Source: JAHQVI01 sp963727575
GTDB lineage: Bacteria; Pseudomonadota; Alphaproteobacteria; Rhizobiales; Rhodomicrobiaceae
Assembly: GCA_963727575.1 (NCBI GenBank)
Contig: CAVSIA010000005.1
Span: 62,001 to 126,000 of the forward strand
Reading direction: 5' to 3'
Length of the DNA stretch: 64,000 nucleotides
Positions 1 through 7,983 of this stretch are shown piece after piece. The position numbers were made by a program, and so were the translations under genes. Each line of letters begins with the position of its first letter. Positions within the stretch are counted from its first letter, which is position 1. The notes under the pieces are model-generated. The model saw nothing but the letters and a program-made list of their open reading frames with translations, searched no databases and was not told the origin of the DNA.

Positions 1-894
1 GACGTGCCGGTTGCCTATCATCGCGAGGGGCTCGACGGCGAGGTGCTGCACGCCTTCGGCCTGGAGGCGCCCGCGCCCGATCTGAAGCGCTGGGAGGAGA
101 TTTCCAAGCGCATCGCCAGCCCCGACGGCCACGTCAATGTCGCGGTGGTTGGCAAATATACCGGCATGAGCGACGCTTACAAATCGCTCGTGCAGGCGCT
201 CGTCCATGGCGGCATCGCCAACCGGGTCGGCGTCAACATTTCCTGGATCAGCTCGGAGGATCTGGAGACCGGCTCGCCTGCCGATCAGTTGGAGAACATC
301 CACGGCATTCTCGTCCCCGGCGGCTTCGGCGAGCGCGGCGCGCAGGGCAAGATGGAGGCCGCGCGCTACGCACGGCTGCGCGGCGTGCCTTATTTCGGCA
401 TCTGTTTCGGCATGCAGCTCGCGGTGATCGAGGTGGCCCGTCACGTTGCCGGCATCAACGATGCCAGCTCCACCGAATTCGGCGAGACGCAGAACCCGGT
501 CGTCGGTTTGATGACGGAATGGATGCAGGGCGAAGCGTTGGAGAAGCGCAGGGCAGGGGGCGATCTCGGCGGCACGATGCGGCTGGGCTCCTATCCGGCG
601 CATCTGGAGCCCGGAAGCCGCGTCGCGCAGATTTATGGCGCCTCGCAGATCGTCGAACGGCACCGTCACCGCTATGAGGTGAATACCAACTACCGGCCGC
701 AGCTCGAGCGGGCGGGGCTGAAATTCTCCGGCCTGTCGCCGGACGGGATGCTGCCGGAAATCGTCGAGATCCCCACCCATCCCTGGTTCGTCGGCGTTCA
801 GTTTCACCCCGAGCTGAAATCGCGCCCCTTCGCGCCGCACCCGCTGTTTGCGTCGTTCATCGAGGCGGCGGTGGAGCAGAGCCGGCTGGTCTGA
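1..894 (+). CDS. pyrG: CTP synthase, C-terminal part (5' end outside window)
   Basis: CTP synthase aminates UTP to CTP with glutamine as nitrogen donor, the last step of pyrimidine nucleotide synthesis. The frame is open from the first base, so the start and the ATP/UTP-binding synthetase half lie upstream of the window. The 297 codons present cover the end of that half and the class I glutamine amidotransferase domain. Its nucleophile elbow GICFGMQ has the Cys codon at 403-405, and the C-terminal catalytic HPE is visible in VQFHPELKSRPF. No indel is seen here. The next gene is convergent, with a gap of under 30 bases. Confidence 0.97.
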   Translation, partial: DVPVAYHREGLDGEVLHAFGLEAPAPDLKRWEEISKRIASPDGHVNVAVVGKYTGMSDAYKSLVQALVHGGIANRVGVNISWISSEDLETGSPADQLENIHGILVPGGFGERGAQGKMEAARYARLRGVPYFGICFGMQLAVIEVARHVAGINDASSTEFGETQNPVVGLMTEWMQGEALEKRRAGGDLGGTMRLGSYPAHLEPGSRVAQIYGASQIVERHRHRYEVNTNYRPQLERAGLKFSGLSPDGMLPEIVEIPTHPWFVGVQFHPELKSRPFAPHPLFASFIEAAVEQSRLV

Positions 895-922
895 AGCTCC
901 GGCCTCGCCGTCGGGCCTTCGC

Positions 923-1906
923 TCACTTCACGAATGCGACCTCGACGCCGGGCTCGACGAGACCGGCCAGCTCCTCGACATCCCAATTGGTCAGCCGCAC
1001 GCATCCATGGCTGGCTTCCTTGTCGATCTCGGCCGGCTCGGGCGTTCCGTGAATGCCGTAGGTCGGCTTGTCCAGGTCGATCCATGTAGTGCCGATCGGG
1101 TTGTTCGGCCCTGGCGGAAGGGTCAGCTTTTCCTTGATGCCGTCCGCGGTGAAATTCTCGTCCGGCCGGTAATAATAGGCCGCGTCGAAGGCGATCGCCT
1201 TGATCGTGTGCGTGCCGGACGGAGAGGGCAATTCGCGGCTGCCGATCGTCGCCGGATAGGCAACCACGAGTTTGCCATCGGCGTCGAGGCCGTGAAGCTG
1301 TCCAAGGCTCTTGTTGATCCTGATCGATTTGACCGTCGTTTTCGCCGGCGTACCGACATTGGCGACGATGATTTCGGCGCCTTCCGTTGCGGTGCCGATG
1401 TCCGGATTGAGACTGTTGAGGAGGTCGATATCCATGTGGAACCGCTCGCCGAACATCTCCGCCGGTGAGCGGTAGGCGAGCCGTTCCATTTCGGACATCT
1501 TCTTGTAGTCGCCGGGGATCGGGCCGACGAACGGTCCCTTCAAGTCGTCCTTGGTGATCTTGTAGCGCATCAGGACGTCGCCGGACGATCCGCCGCCGAG
1601 CGCGTTCCATGCCTTTTCGTCGAGCCGGCTGCCGCTATCGAGCTTGCGCGCCTTGGCGAAGCTGTCGAGCGCCTTGCTGACATTTTCCCCGAAGCGCCCG
1701 TCGATCACGCCCGGCGACATCGCATTGCGGTCGAGCAGGATCTGGGTTTTCAGGATCAGCGGCGAGACGGCTCCCGGCTGGACCGTATCCATCGCATTTG
1801 CGTCGAACTGCGCGGCGTTGACCGCGTCCATCGTCAAAGTTTCAGCCGCATCGGTCGACGACGTCAGCAGCACGATCAGTGCGGCGCCAATAGCATACTC
1901 TCTCAT
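923..1906 (-). CDS. L,D-transpeptidase with peptidoglycan-binding domain
   Basis: This is a 327-residue, probably periplasmic enzyme. A signal-peptide-like N-terminus (hydrophobic stretch IGAALIVLLTSS, residues 6-17) is followed by a peptidoglycan-binding_1-like helical repeat (about residues 50-95, with DGRFGENV) and a YkuD domain filling the C-terminal half. The YkuD catalytic signature is complete: HGT upstream, then SHGCVRLTN at about residues 299-307 with the nucleophilic Cys302. Enzymes of this family make 3-3 cross-links in peptidoglycan or attach outer-membrane proteins to it; which applies here cannot be told from sequence. The gene is leftward, convergent with pyrG, with its own ATG start and no obvious operon partner. 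Confidence 0.93.
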   Translation of the reverse strand: MREYAIGAALIVLLTSSTDAAETLTMDAVNAAQFDANAMDTVQPGAVSPLILKTQILLDRNAMSPGVIDGRFGENVSKALDSFAKARKLDSGSRLDEKAWNALGGGSSGDVLMRYKITKDDLKGPFVGPIPGDYKKMSEMERLAYRSPAEMFGERFHMDIDLLNSLNPDIGTATEGAEIIVANVGTPAKTTVKSIRINKSLGQLHGLDADGKLVVAYPATIGSRELPSPSGTHTIKAIAFDAAYYYRPDENFTADGIKEKLTLPPGPNNPIGTTWIDLDKPTYGIHGTPEPAEIDKEASHGCVRLTNWDVEELAGLVEPGVEVAFVK

Positions 1907-2016
1907 TGTCCCACTCGATTCCGTGTCCGTTGGCCATTAAGGATGTCCTTGGGGAACGTCCTGAGCGGGCGATTGGTTCAAAGCGGGACTTGGGCGCAGG
2001 GTGGGGCAACGGGATC

Positions 2017-3651
2017 TCAGAGCGTGGGACGTCCACGGATCAAATCGGCGGCGCGTTCGGCGATCATGATGGTCGGGGCGTTGGTGTTGCCCCGGATCAG
2101 GCGCGGCATCACCGAGGCGTCGACGACGCGCAGACCGTCGACGCCGATCACCTTCAGCTCCGGATCGACGACCGCGGCCGGATCGTCCTCGGCGCCGATG
2201 CGGCAGGTGCCCACCGGGTGATAGATGGTCTCGGCCTTTTCCCGGATGAAGGAGAGCAGGTCCGCGTCCGTCTGGAAGCCGGGACCGGGTTCGATCTCCT
2301 GGCCCTTGAACCGCGCGAATGCCGGCGCGGCCAGGATCCGGCGCGCGAGCTTCAGCCCTTCGAGCATGATCAGCGCATCGTCCTCATGCTCCAGATAATG
2401 CGGATCGATGGCCGGATGCTTGGTCGGATCGGACGACGCGAGCCGGATCTCGCCGCGGCTTTTGGGCTGCAGGCAGCAGCTATGCAAGCTGTAGCCATAG
2501 CCGAAGACGCGGGTGCGGCCGTGGTTCTCGATGCGCACCGGGAGGAAATGATACTGGACCTCCGAAAGCGAGGCATCGGGGGTGACGCGCACGAAACCAC
2601 CGGCTTCGGCGATGTTGGAGGTGAGGAAGCCGCGCTTGGCCAGGCCGTATTTGAACAGCCCCCAGGCCCCGCGCGGGATCATCGACAGCGTGTTGCCATA
2701 GCCGGCCATCGATTTGGTCTTGTATTGCAGGATCGCGTCGAGATGGTCCTGGAGGTTGCGGCCGACGCCGGGCCGGTCGGCGATCGGCGCGATGCCGCAA
2801 TGTTTCAGATGATCGGCCGGACCGATCCCGGACAGCATCAGGAGCTGGGGCGAATTGACGGCGCCGCCGCAGAGCAGCACCTCGCGGGCGGCGTTGAGCT
2901 GCATCGGCTTGCCGCCGCGCAGCAGGCTTACGCCGGTCGCCTTGCCGTTCTTGACGATGATCTGCGCGGCCAGGCTGTCGGTCATCACGGCCAGGTTCTC
3001 GCGGCCTCTGGCGCCGCGCAGATAGGCGACCGCCGTGGAGCAGCGGCGGCCGGCCCGCTGCGTCACCTGATAGAGGCCGAGACCGTCCTGACGGTCGGCG
3101 TTGAAGTCGCGGTTTTCACGGAGCTGAAGGTCCGCCCCCGCCGCAACGAAAGCGCGCGACAGCGGGCTGACATGGCGCAGGTCGCTGACCGAGAGCGGGC
3201 CGCCCGCGCCATGATGGTTGTCGGAGCCGCGTTCCTGGTCCTCGGCCTTCTTGAAATAAGGCAGCACCGACGCCCAGCCCCAGCCGCTGGCGCCGTCGGC
3301 GACCCAGGCGTCGTAATCCTCGGGCACGCCGCGGATGTAGCACATCGCGTTGACCGAGCTCGACCCGCCGAGCACCTTGCCGCGCGGCCAGACCAGCCGC
3401 CGGCCGTTGAGCCGGGCCTGCGGCGTGGTCTCGTAGCCCCAACTGATGCTGTCGTTGGCGGCGAGCAGGGCGAGGCCGAACGGGATGTGGATGAGTGCGT
3501 TCTTGTCCGCCGGCCCGGCCTCGATCAGGCAGACCGTCGTCGCGGTGTCCTCCGTGAGGCGTGCAGCAAGCACCGCGCCCGCCGACCCGGCGCCGATGAC
3601 GATGAAATCGAATGTGCTGCCGCTGGCGATCTCGCCGCCGCCGCGGGCCAT
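2017..3651 (-). CDS. GMC family (choline dehydrogenase-like) oxidoreductase
   Basis: This 544-residue FAD enzyme of the glucose-methanol-choline family oxidises an alcohol to an aldehyde. It has the N-terminal dinucleotide-binding motif GAGSAGAVLAARL, the GMC signature region GGSSSVNAMCYIRG near residue 90, and the C-terminal catalytic block YHPVGTCRIG followed by NTNAPTIMIAERAADLI. Its start codon overlaps the stop of the upstream aldehyde dehydrogenase by one base (TGATG on the minus strand), so the two are probably translationally coupled. Together they would take an alcohol through aldehyde to acid. The substrate is not predictable; choline itself is unlikely because no betaine genes are adjacent. 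Confidence 0.93.
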   Translation of the reverse strand: MARGGGEIASGSTFDFIVIGAGSAGAVLAARLTEDTATTVCLIEAGPADKNALIHIPFGLALLAANDSISWGYETTPQARLNGRRLVWPRGKVLGGSSSVNAMCYIRGVPEDYDAWVADGASGWGWASVLPYFKKAEDQERGSDNHHGAGGPLSVSDLRHVSPLSRAFVAAGADLQLRENRDFNADRQDGLGLYQVTQRAGRRCSTAVAYLRGARGRENLAVMTDSLAAQIIVKNGKATGVSLLRGGKPMQLNAAREVLLCGGAVNSPQLLMLSGIGPADHLKHCGIAPIADRPGVGRNLQDHLDAILQYKTKSMAGYGNTLSMIPRGAWGLFKYGLAKRGFLTSNIAEAGGFVRVTPDASLSEVQYHFLPVRIENHGRTRVFGYGYSLHSCCLQPKSRGEIRLASSDPTKHPAIDPHYLEHEDDALIMLEGLKLARRILAAPAFARFKGQEIEPGPGFQTDADLLSFIREKAETIYHPVGTCRIGAEDDPAAVVDPELKVIGVDGLRVVDASVMPRLIRGNTNAPTIMIAERAADLIRGRPTL

Positions 3652-5069
3652 CAGGCCGCGCCTTTGAGACGCAGCAGGAACGAGAGCTGCCGTTTGACAT
3701 TGGCGTTGTAGGGCGGGAACAGCAGCCGGGACAGGGTGAACCGGTCGCGGACCACGCTGTGCATGTTGGAAAAAGCCTCGAAGCCGGCTTTGCCGTGGCT
3801 GCGCCCGATGCCGCTCGGCCCGATGCCGCCGAACGGCAGCCGCTCATTGGCGAACTGCAAAAGGGCGTTGTTGACACAGGAGCCGCCCGCGGGCGCTTCT
3901 GCGAGGAAGCGGTCGGCAACGTCCGTCTCGCCGGTGAAGATATAGGAGGCGAGCGGCGGCGGAGCGGCGTTGACGTGGGCGATGGCGGCATCGGCGTCGG
4001 CAACGGTGCGAACCGGCAGGAGCGGCCCGAAAATCTCCTCCTGATCGAGACGCATGGCTGCGGTGATGCCATCGAGCACGGTGGGGGCAACGAAGCGCGC
4101 AGCGGGATCGGCCGCCCCGCCGACGATGATTTTCGCGCCCTTCGCCCGCGCATCGCTGATCAGATCGACGAGCCGCTCGGCATGCCGTTCGCTGATGATC
4201 GCGGTCAGGTCGTTGCCGCGCCGGCCCTCGCTCGTCTCCAGCGGATAGATCTTCCGTACCCGGTCGGCCAGTGCCTGTTTCAGCGCCTCGGCGATCGAGG
4301 CGTCGGCGAGGACATAGTCCGGCGCGATACAGGTCTGCCCGGCATTGATGAACTTGCCCCAGACCAGCTTCGCCGCCGCATCGGCGAGGTCGGCGCTCTT
4401 GTGCACATAGGCCGGCGATTTGCCGCCCAGCTCCAGCGTCACCGATGTCGGCCCCTTGGCCGCGGCGGCCATGACCAGCCGGCCGACCCGCGGCGAGCCG
4501 GTGAAAAAGACGTGGTCGAAGCGCTCCTCGATGAGGCTTTCGGCAACCTCCGGCCCGCCCTCGATCAGCGCCACCTCGTCGGGCTCGAAGGCTTCGGCGA
4601 ACAGGTCGCGCAGATAGGCGCAGGTCGCCGGGGCAAGTTCGGACGGTTTCACCACGGCCGTATTGCCCGCGGCGATGCAGGAGATCAGCGGCCCGATGAC
4701 CAGATTGGCGGGGTAGTTCCACGGCGCCATGATCAGGCAGACGCCCTTGGGCTGGGGCAGAACTTCGCTCCGTGCGCCGAACAGCGAAATCGGCGTCGTG
4801 TGCCTTTGCGGTTTCGTCCAGCGCCCGATCCTAGCGATGGCGTGGTCGATCTCGCCGATCATCGGCATGTATTCGACGATGTCGGTTTCCGCGGCGGCGC
4901 GGCCGAGATCCCTGGCGAGAGCGTCCTGAAGGGCGGCGCGGCGCTTGACGAAGGCGAGGCGCAGCGTGCGCAGCCGGGCCTGCCGGGTGCGCCATGATTC
5001 GCTTCGCTGTAATTGAGCTTTTTCGCGCAGCGCAACGATGCGGCCGCCGAAAGTCTGATCGAGCGTCAT
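3651..5069 (-). CDS. aldehyde dehydrogenase, coniferyl-aldehyde dehydrogenase-like
   Basis: This is an NAD(P)-dependent aldehyde dehydrogenase of about 472 residues, shorter at the N-terminus than classic ALDHs, like coniferyl-aldehyde dehydrogenase (CalB) and class 3 ALDHs. The general-base Glu is in TLELGGKSP and the catalytic Cys in NAGQTCIAPDY; APWNYPANLVIGPL forms part of the cofactor pocket. The start was set at the ATG at 5069, which has AGGTGGGG just upstream, rather than the GTG nine bases earlier. It lies directly upstream of, and overlaps by one base, the GMC alcohol oxidoreductase, suggesting a two-step alcohol-to-acid pathway. The natural substrate (aromatic or long-chain aldehyde) is undetermined. 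Confidence 0.92.
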   Translation of the reverse strand: MTLDQTFGGRIVALREKAQLQRSESWRTRQARLRTLRLAFVKRRAALQDALARDLGRAAAETDIVEYMPMIGEIDHAIARIGRWTKPQRHTTPISLFGARSEVLPQPKGVCLIMAPWNYPANLVIGPLISCIAAGNTAVVKPSELAPATCAYLRDLFAEAFEPDEVALIEGGPEVAESLIEERFDHVFFTGSPRVGRLVMAAAAKGPTSVTLELGGKSPAYVHKSADLADAAAKLVWGKFINAGQTCIAPDYVLADASIAEALKQALADRVRKIYPLETSEGRRGNDLTAIISERHAERLVDLISDARAKGAKIIVGGAADPAARFVAPTVLDGITAAMRLDQEEIFGPLLPVRTVADADAAIAHVNAAPPPLASYIFTGETDVADRFLAEAPAGGSCVNNALLQFANERLPFGGIGPSGIGRSHGKAGFEAFSNMHSVVRDRFTLSRLLFPPYNANVKRQLSFLLRLKGAA

Positions 5070-5224
5070 TTTCCCCACCTGGGCATCATGGAGCGCGATG
5101 CGCTGGTGCCAGTTGGAAGAATGATGCCAGCCCGTGGGAAAGTCCAGGACTATGGGAAACGGCGGGCGCCCGCTTCGCGATGAGCGGCAAGGCCCGCCGA
5201 GGGTCCGGCGCGCCGTGCCAAGTC

Positions 5225-5635
5225 TCAGTTCAGATCGTAGAGCTTGCGGACCACGTCCTGGACGGACTGGGCTGTCAGCACATTCGCTCTGAAGCTCTGC
5301 TGGGCGTCGATCTGCTCGATCCGCTCGCGTGCGACATCCACATTGGAGCCGCCCGCGGCATCGTCGGTATTGCCGGATCCCGCCGAGGTGTCGAAGACCG
5401 GCACGTAAGGCGGACGCAGATAGCGCTCGCTGGTGACCGTTCCCCCGTCTGGCCCGCTCGAGGACTGCACGCGCGTCGGCAGATAGGGCTCGCGCTGATC
5501 GGTCGGCGCATTGGCGACGTTGCTGAAGGGGAGGGTGCCGCGGGAGTCGATATTGGCGATGTTGTTCGCCGACGCCGCCAGCCTTCGGCTCGCCGCGTTC
5601 ATGCCGGATATGGAGGCTGAATAGCTGTCGATCAT
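5225..5635 (-). CDS. FlgC-like flagellar rod/hook-basal-body family protein, orphan
   Basis: This 136-residue protein shows the two conserved ends of flagellar rod/hook proteins and little between them. The N-terminus (SISGMNAASRRLAASANNIAN) matches the flg_bb_rod motif, and the C-terminus (DVARERIEQIDAQQSFRANVLTAQSVQDVVRKL) matches the coiled C-terminal domain. Its length is near FlgC, the proximal rod protein, but no other flagellar gene lies within the window. The start was set at the ATG at 5635 because GGAG sits six bases upstream; a TTG two codons earlier is possible. It may be a functional paralogue of FlgC or a repurposed rod-family protein. Confidence 0.75.
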   Translation of the reverse strand: MIDSYSASISGMNAASRRLAASANNIANIDSRGTLPFSNVANAPTDQREPYLPTRVQSSSGPDGGTVTSERYLRPPYVPVFDTSAGSGNTDDAAGGSNVDVARERIEQIDAQQSFRANVLTAQSVQDVVRKLYDLN

Positions 5636-5700
5636 AAGCAACTCCGCTGGAGCTTCACCTTTCGAGGCTACGTGCGGGGTGATAACGGCACATGACCGGG

Positions 5701-5717
5701 ATCGGTAAAATGCCGAT
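5701..5717. promoter_or_regulatory. small inverted repeat in the FlgC-like/SDR divergent promoter
   Basis: A perfect 5-base inverted repeat (ATCGG, 7-base spacer, CCGAT) sits in the 150-base intergenic region between the divergent FlgC-like and SDR genes. A second small repeat (GGCC, TTTGAT, GGCC) follows about 10 bases later. The position suits a repressor or activator site, but half-sites this short can arise by chance and no regulator gene is adjacent. Confidence 0.25.
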
Positions 5718-5791
5718 TATCTTGCGGCCTTTGATGGCCCGGTGAATAAAAGGTAAATGCGCGGCAACGGCTCAAAGCGAGGAAAAACGCC

Positions 5792-6568
5792 ATGAAGGAC
5801 ATGGAAGGCAAGACCGTCATCGTCACTGGAGCGGGCACCGGGCTGGGCGCGGCGACGGCGCGGGCGCTGGCCAAACGCGGGGCGAATGTCCTCGTCAACT
5901 ACGCCTCCAGCGCCGAAGCGGCCGAGGCGGTCGCCGAGGCTTGCCGCGCCGACGGCGTTAACGCGTTCGCCGTGAAGGGCAGCGTGGCCGAATTCGCCGA
6001 ATGCGAGATGCTGGTCGCGGAAGCGGTCAGCCGGCTGGGCCGCCTCGACGTCGTCATCAACAATGCCGGGATCACCAAATTCGCCGATCAGAAGGACCTC
6101 GATGCGCTGACGGCTGAGGATTTCGAACGGCTCTACAGGGTCAACGTGATCGGCCCGTATCAGATGGCGCGGGCGGCGCGCGGCGCGCTGGAAGCCTCGG
6201 GCGAGGGCGTGATCGTCAATGTCTCCTCGATCGCCGGCGTCATCGGCATCGGCTCCTCGATCGCCTATGCGGCATCGAAGGGCGCACTCAATACGATGAC
6301 GCTGAGTCTGGCCCGCTCGCTGGCGCCGAAGATCCGTGTGAATGCGGTCTGTCCGGGGTTCATCGCCTCGGGCTGGTTCACCAAATGGGCCGGCGAACAG
6401 GCCGAGGCATCGGTCGCGCGCCGGATCGCCGAGACGACGCCGCTGCGCGCCGCATCGACGCCGGAGGAGATTGCCGAGACGGTGCTGTTCCTGGCCTCGC
6501 CGGCCTCGCGCAGCATGACCGGCGAGATCCTGACCCCGGACGCCGGGCTGCATCTGGGCACCTGGTGA
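5792..6568 (+). CDS. SDR family NAD(P)-dependent oxidoreductase
   Basis: This is a classical short-chain dehydrogenase/reductase of 258 residues. Cofactor motif TGAGTGLG is near residue 11, NNAG near residue 90, the catalytic Ser in NVSSIAG and the catalytic Tyr and Lys in YAASK. The C-terminal PGFI segment and a closing block on NAD binding and tetramerisation are present. The FabG-like overall form suggests a 3-oxoacyl or sugar/alcohol substrate, but this family is too broad to name one. The ATG at 5792 has GAGGAAAAA seven bases upstream; an in-frame ATG at 5801 is a weaker alternative. It is transcribed divergently from the FlgC-like gene and is not obviously in an operon with the TRAP genes downstream. 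Confidence 0.93.
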   Translation: MKDMEGKTVIVTGAGTGLGAATARALAKRGANVLVNYASSAEAAEAVAEACRADGVNAFAVKGSVAEFAECEMLVAEAVSRLGRLDVVINNAGITKFADQKDLDALTAEDFERLYRVNVIGPYQMARAARGALEASGEGVIVNVSSIAGVIGIGSSIAYAASKGALNTMTLSLARSLAPKIRVNAVCPGFIASGWFTKWAGEQAEASVARRIAETTPLRAASTPEEIAETVLFLASPASRSMTGEILTPDAGLHLGTW

Positions 6569-6796
6569 GGCTCTGACGGAGAGCTGGGCGCGGGGGGCGG
6601 AAGCGGGCACGATCGCGGCAAGCGGACTTTCATCGTGCGGCGTCTGGAGTATGGTTATCTGCCTGCTGACGAGGGCGAAAGCAACGATGCAGACCAACGT
6701 CGAGTTTCCCGCGTCGCGTGCAATCTCGATAAATTAAAAGCGAATTGTTGTCCTTTACCGGGTGATGCATTTTTCCTCTGCCGATGGCAAAAAGGG

Positions 6797-6839
6797 TTCC
6801 AACCGGTCTTCCGCCTGGTGTAGGCTTGGGCGGTTGGAA
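6797..6839 (+). promoter_or_regulatory. leader stem-loop upstream of the TAXI binding-protein gene
   Basis: A perfect 9-base inverted repeat (TTCCAACCG at 6797-6805 with CGGTTGGAA at 6831-6839) flanks 25 bases about 30 bases upstream of the TAXI protein ATG. It has no T run after it, so it is not an intrinsic terminator. It could be an mRNA-stability hairpin, a ligand-sensing leader or an operator. I do not recognise it as a known riboswitch. The rest of the 300-base intergenic region (6569-6869) holds an AT-rich stretch around 6730-6750 suitable for a promoter. Confidence 0.45.
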
Positions 6840-6869
6840 AACGCCTTCCACGAAAAGAGGAATAAGATC

Positions 6870-7829
6870 ATGAAGATAACTGCGCTCGCCGGAGCTGCCG
6901 CACTTGCATTTGCGGTGACGGCGTCTGCTTCGGCGGAAGAGAAATTCATAACGATCGGCACTGGCGGCCAGACCGGCGTTTACTACGTTGTCGGACAATC
7001 GATCTGCGCGCTCGTCAATCGCGGCACGTCCGAGCACAACATCAAATGCACCGCTCCCTCGACCGGCGGCTCCATCGCCAACATCAATGCGATCAAGGCC
7101 GGCGACCAGACGATGGGCGTTGCGCAGTCCGACTGGCAGTACCACGCTTATAACGGTACGTCCAAGTTCGAAGGCCAGAAATTCGACAAGCTGCGCGCGG
7201 TGTTCTCCGTGCATGCCGAGCCGTTCACCGTCGTCGCCCGCACCGATTCCGGCGTCAAGACGTTCGACGATCTGAAGGGCAAGCGCGTCAACGTCGGCAA
7301 TCCGGGCTCCGGTCAGCGCGGCACGATGGAAGTGCTGATGGCGGCCAAGGGCTGGCAGATGTCCGACTTCTCGCTCGCATCCGAATTGAAGCCGACCGAG
7401 CAGGCCGCCGCGCTTTGCGACAACAAGGTCGACGCGATCGTCTACACCGTCGGTCATCCGAACGGCTCGATCCAGGAAGCCACCACCTCCTGCGACGCCA
7501 TCGTCGTTCCCGTGACCGGTCCGGAAGTCGACAAGCTGGTCGCCGACAATCCCTATTATGCCAAGGCGATCATTCCCGGCGGCATGTACAAAGGCACGGA
7601 CAGCGATGTCGAGACCTTCGGCGTCCGCGCCACCTTCGTCAGCTCGTCCGATGTCCCCGACGACGTGGTCTATCAGGTGGTGAAAGCGGTGTTCGACAAT
7701 TTCGACCGCTTCAAGGAACTCCACCCGGCATTCGCCAATCTGAAGCCCGAGGAAATGGTCAAGTCCGGCCTTTCCGCTCCGCTGCATCCCGGTGCGGAGA
7801 AATATTTCAAGGAAAAAGGCTGGCTCTAA
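6870..7829 (+). CDS. TAXI family TRAP transporter solute-binding protein
   Basis: This is a periplasmic substrate-binding subunit of a TRAP-type (Na+ or H+ driven) uptake system. The start is the ATG at 6870, preceded by AAGAGGAA, giving 319 residues; it opens with a typical signal peptide (MKITALAGAAALAFAVTASA, cleavage near ASA-EE). The mature N-terminus IGTGGQTGVYYVVGQ and the block PSTGGSIANINAI are hallmarks of the TAXI family (TRAP-associated extracytoplasmic immunogenic protein). Family members include glutamate binders, but many are uncharacterised. The gene is followed by a strong terminator and then the cognate fused permease, an arrangement expected to give more binding protein than permease. 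Confidence 0.95.
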   Translation: MKITALAGAAALAFAVTASASAEEKFITIGTGGQTGVYYVVGQSICALVNRGTSEHNIKCTAPSTGGSIANINAIKAGDQTMGVAQSDWQYHAYNGTSKFEGQKFDKLRAVFSVHAEPFTVVARTDSGVKTFDDLKGKRVNVGNPGSGQRGTMEVLMAAKGWQMSDFSLASELKPTEQAAALCDNKVDAIVYTVGHPNGSIQEATTSCDAIVVPVTGPEVDKLVADNPYYAKAIIPGGMYKGTDSDVETFGVRATFVSSSDVPDDVVYQVVKAVFDNFDRFKELHPAFANLKPEEMVKSGLSAPLHPGAEKYFKEKGWL

Positions 7830-7838
7830 GCCTTTGAA

Positions 7839-7872
7839 AAGGCTGGTCCTTCGGGGCCAGCCTTCTTTTTTT
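7839..7872 (+). terminator. intrinsic terminator between TAXI binding protein and permease
   Basis: The stem AAGGCTGG (7839-7846) pairs with CCAGCCTT (7857-7864), is extended inward by T-G, C-G, C-G pairs and closed by a TTCG tetraloop, and is followed by CTTTTTTT. It lies ten bases after the stop codon of the binding-protein gene and before the permease, so it probably attenuates rather than fully separates the transcription unit. Confidence 0.85.
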
Positions 7873-7945
7873 GCCGTCCCCGGCATTTGCCAATGGAAGG
7901 GGTTTTCCGGCACCATGGTTGTCGGGACGCCGGAATGACGGGGCA
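7873..7945. repeat. REP-like intergenic repeat
   Basis: The stretch between the terminator and the permease start has the GC-rich, loosely palindromic look of dispersed intergenic elements of alphaproteobacteria: CCCCGGCATTT on one side and GACGCCGGAATGACGGGG on the other. Only the style is recognised; copy number elsewhere in the genome cannot be seen from this window. Confidence 0.35.
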
Positions 7946-7983
7946 GGCTTTTACAGGCATTGATAACAGACCGGGGCGAGCAC

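Noticed and set aside
1906..3711. 601-codon open frame on the plus strand opposite the GMC gene
   Set aside because: It is a high-GC antisense shadow: composition is Arg/Gly/Ala/Asp-rich without recognisable motifs, and the opposite strand carries a clear GMC enzyme.
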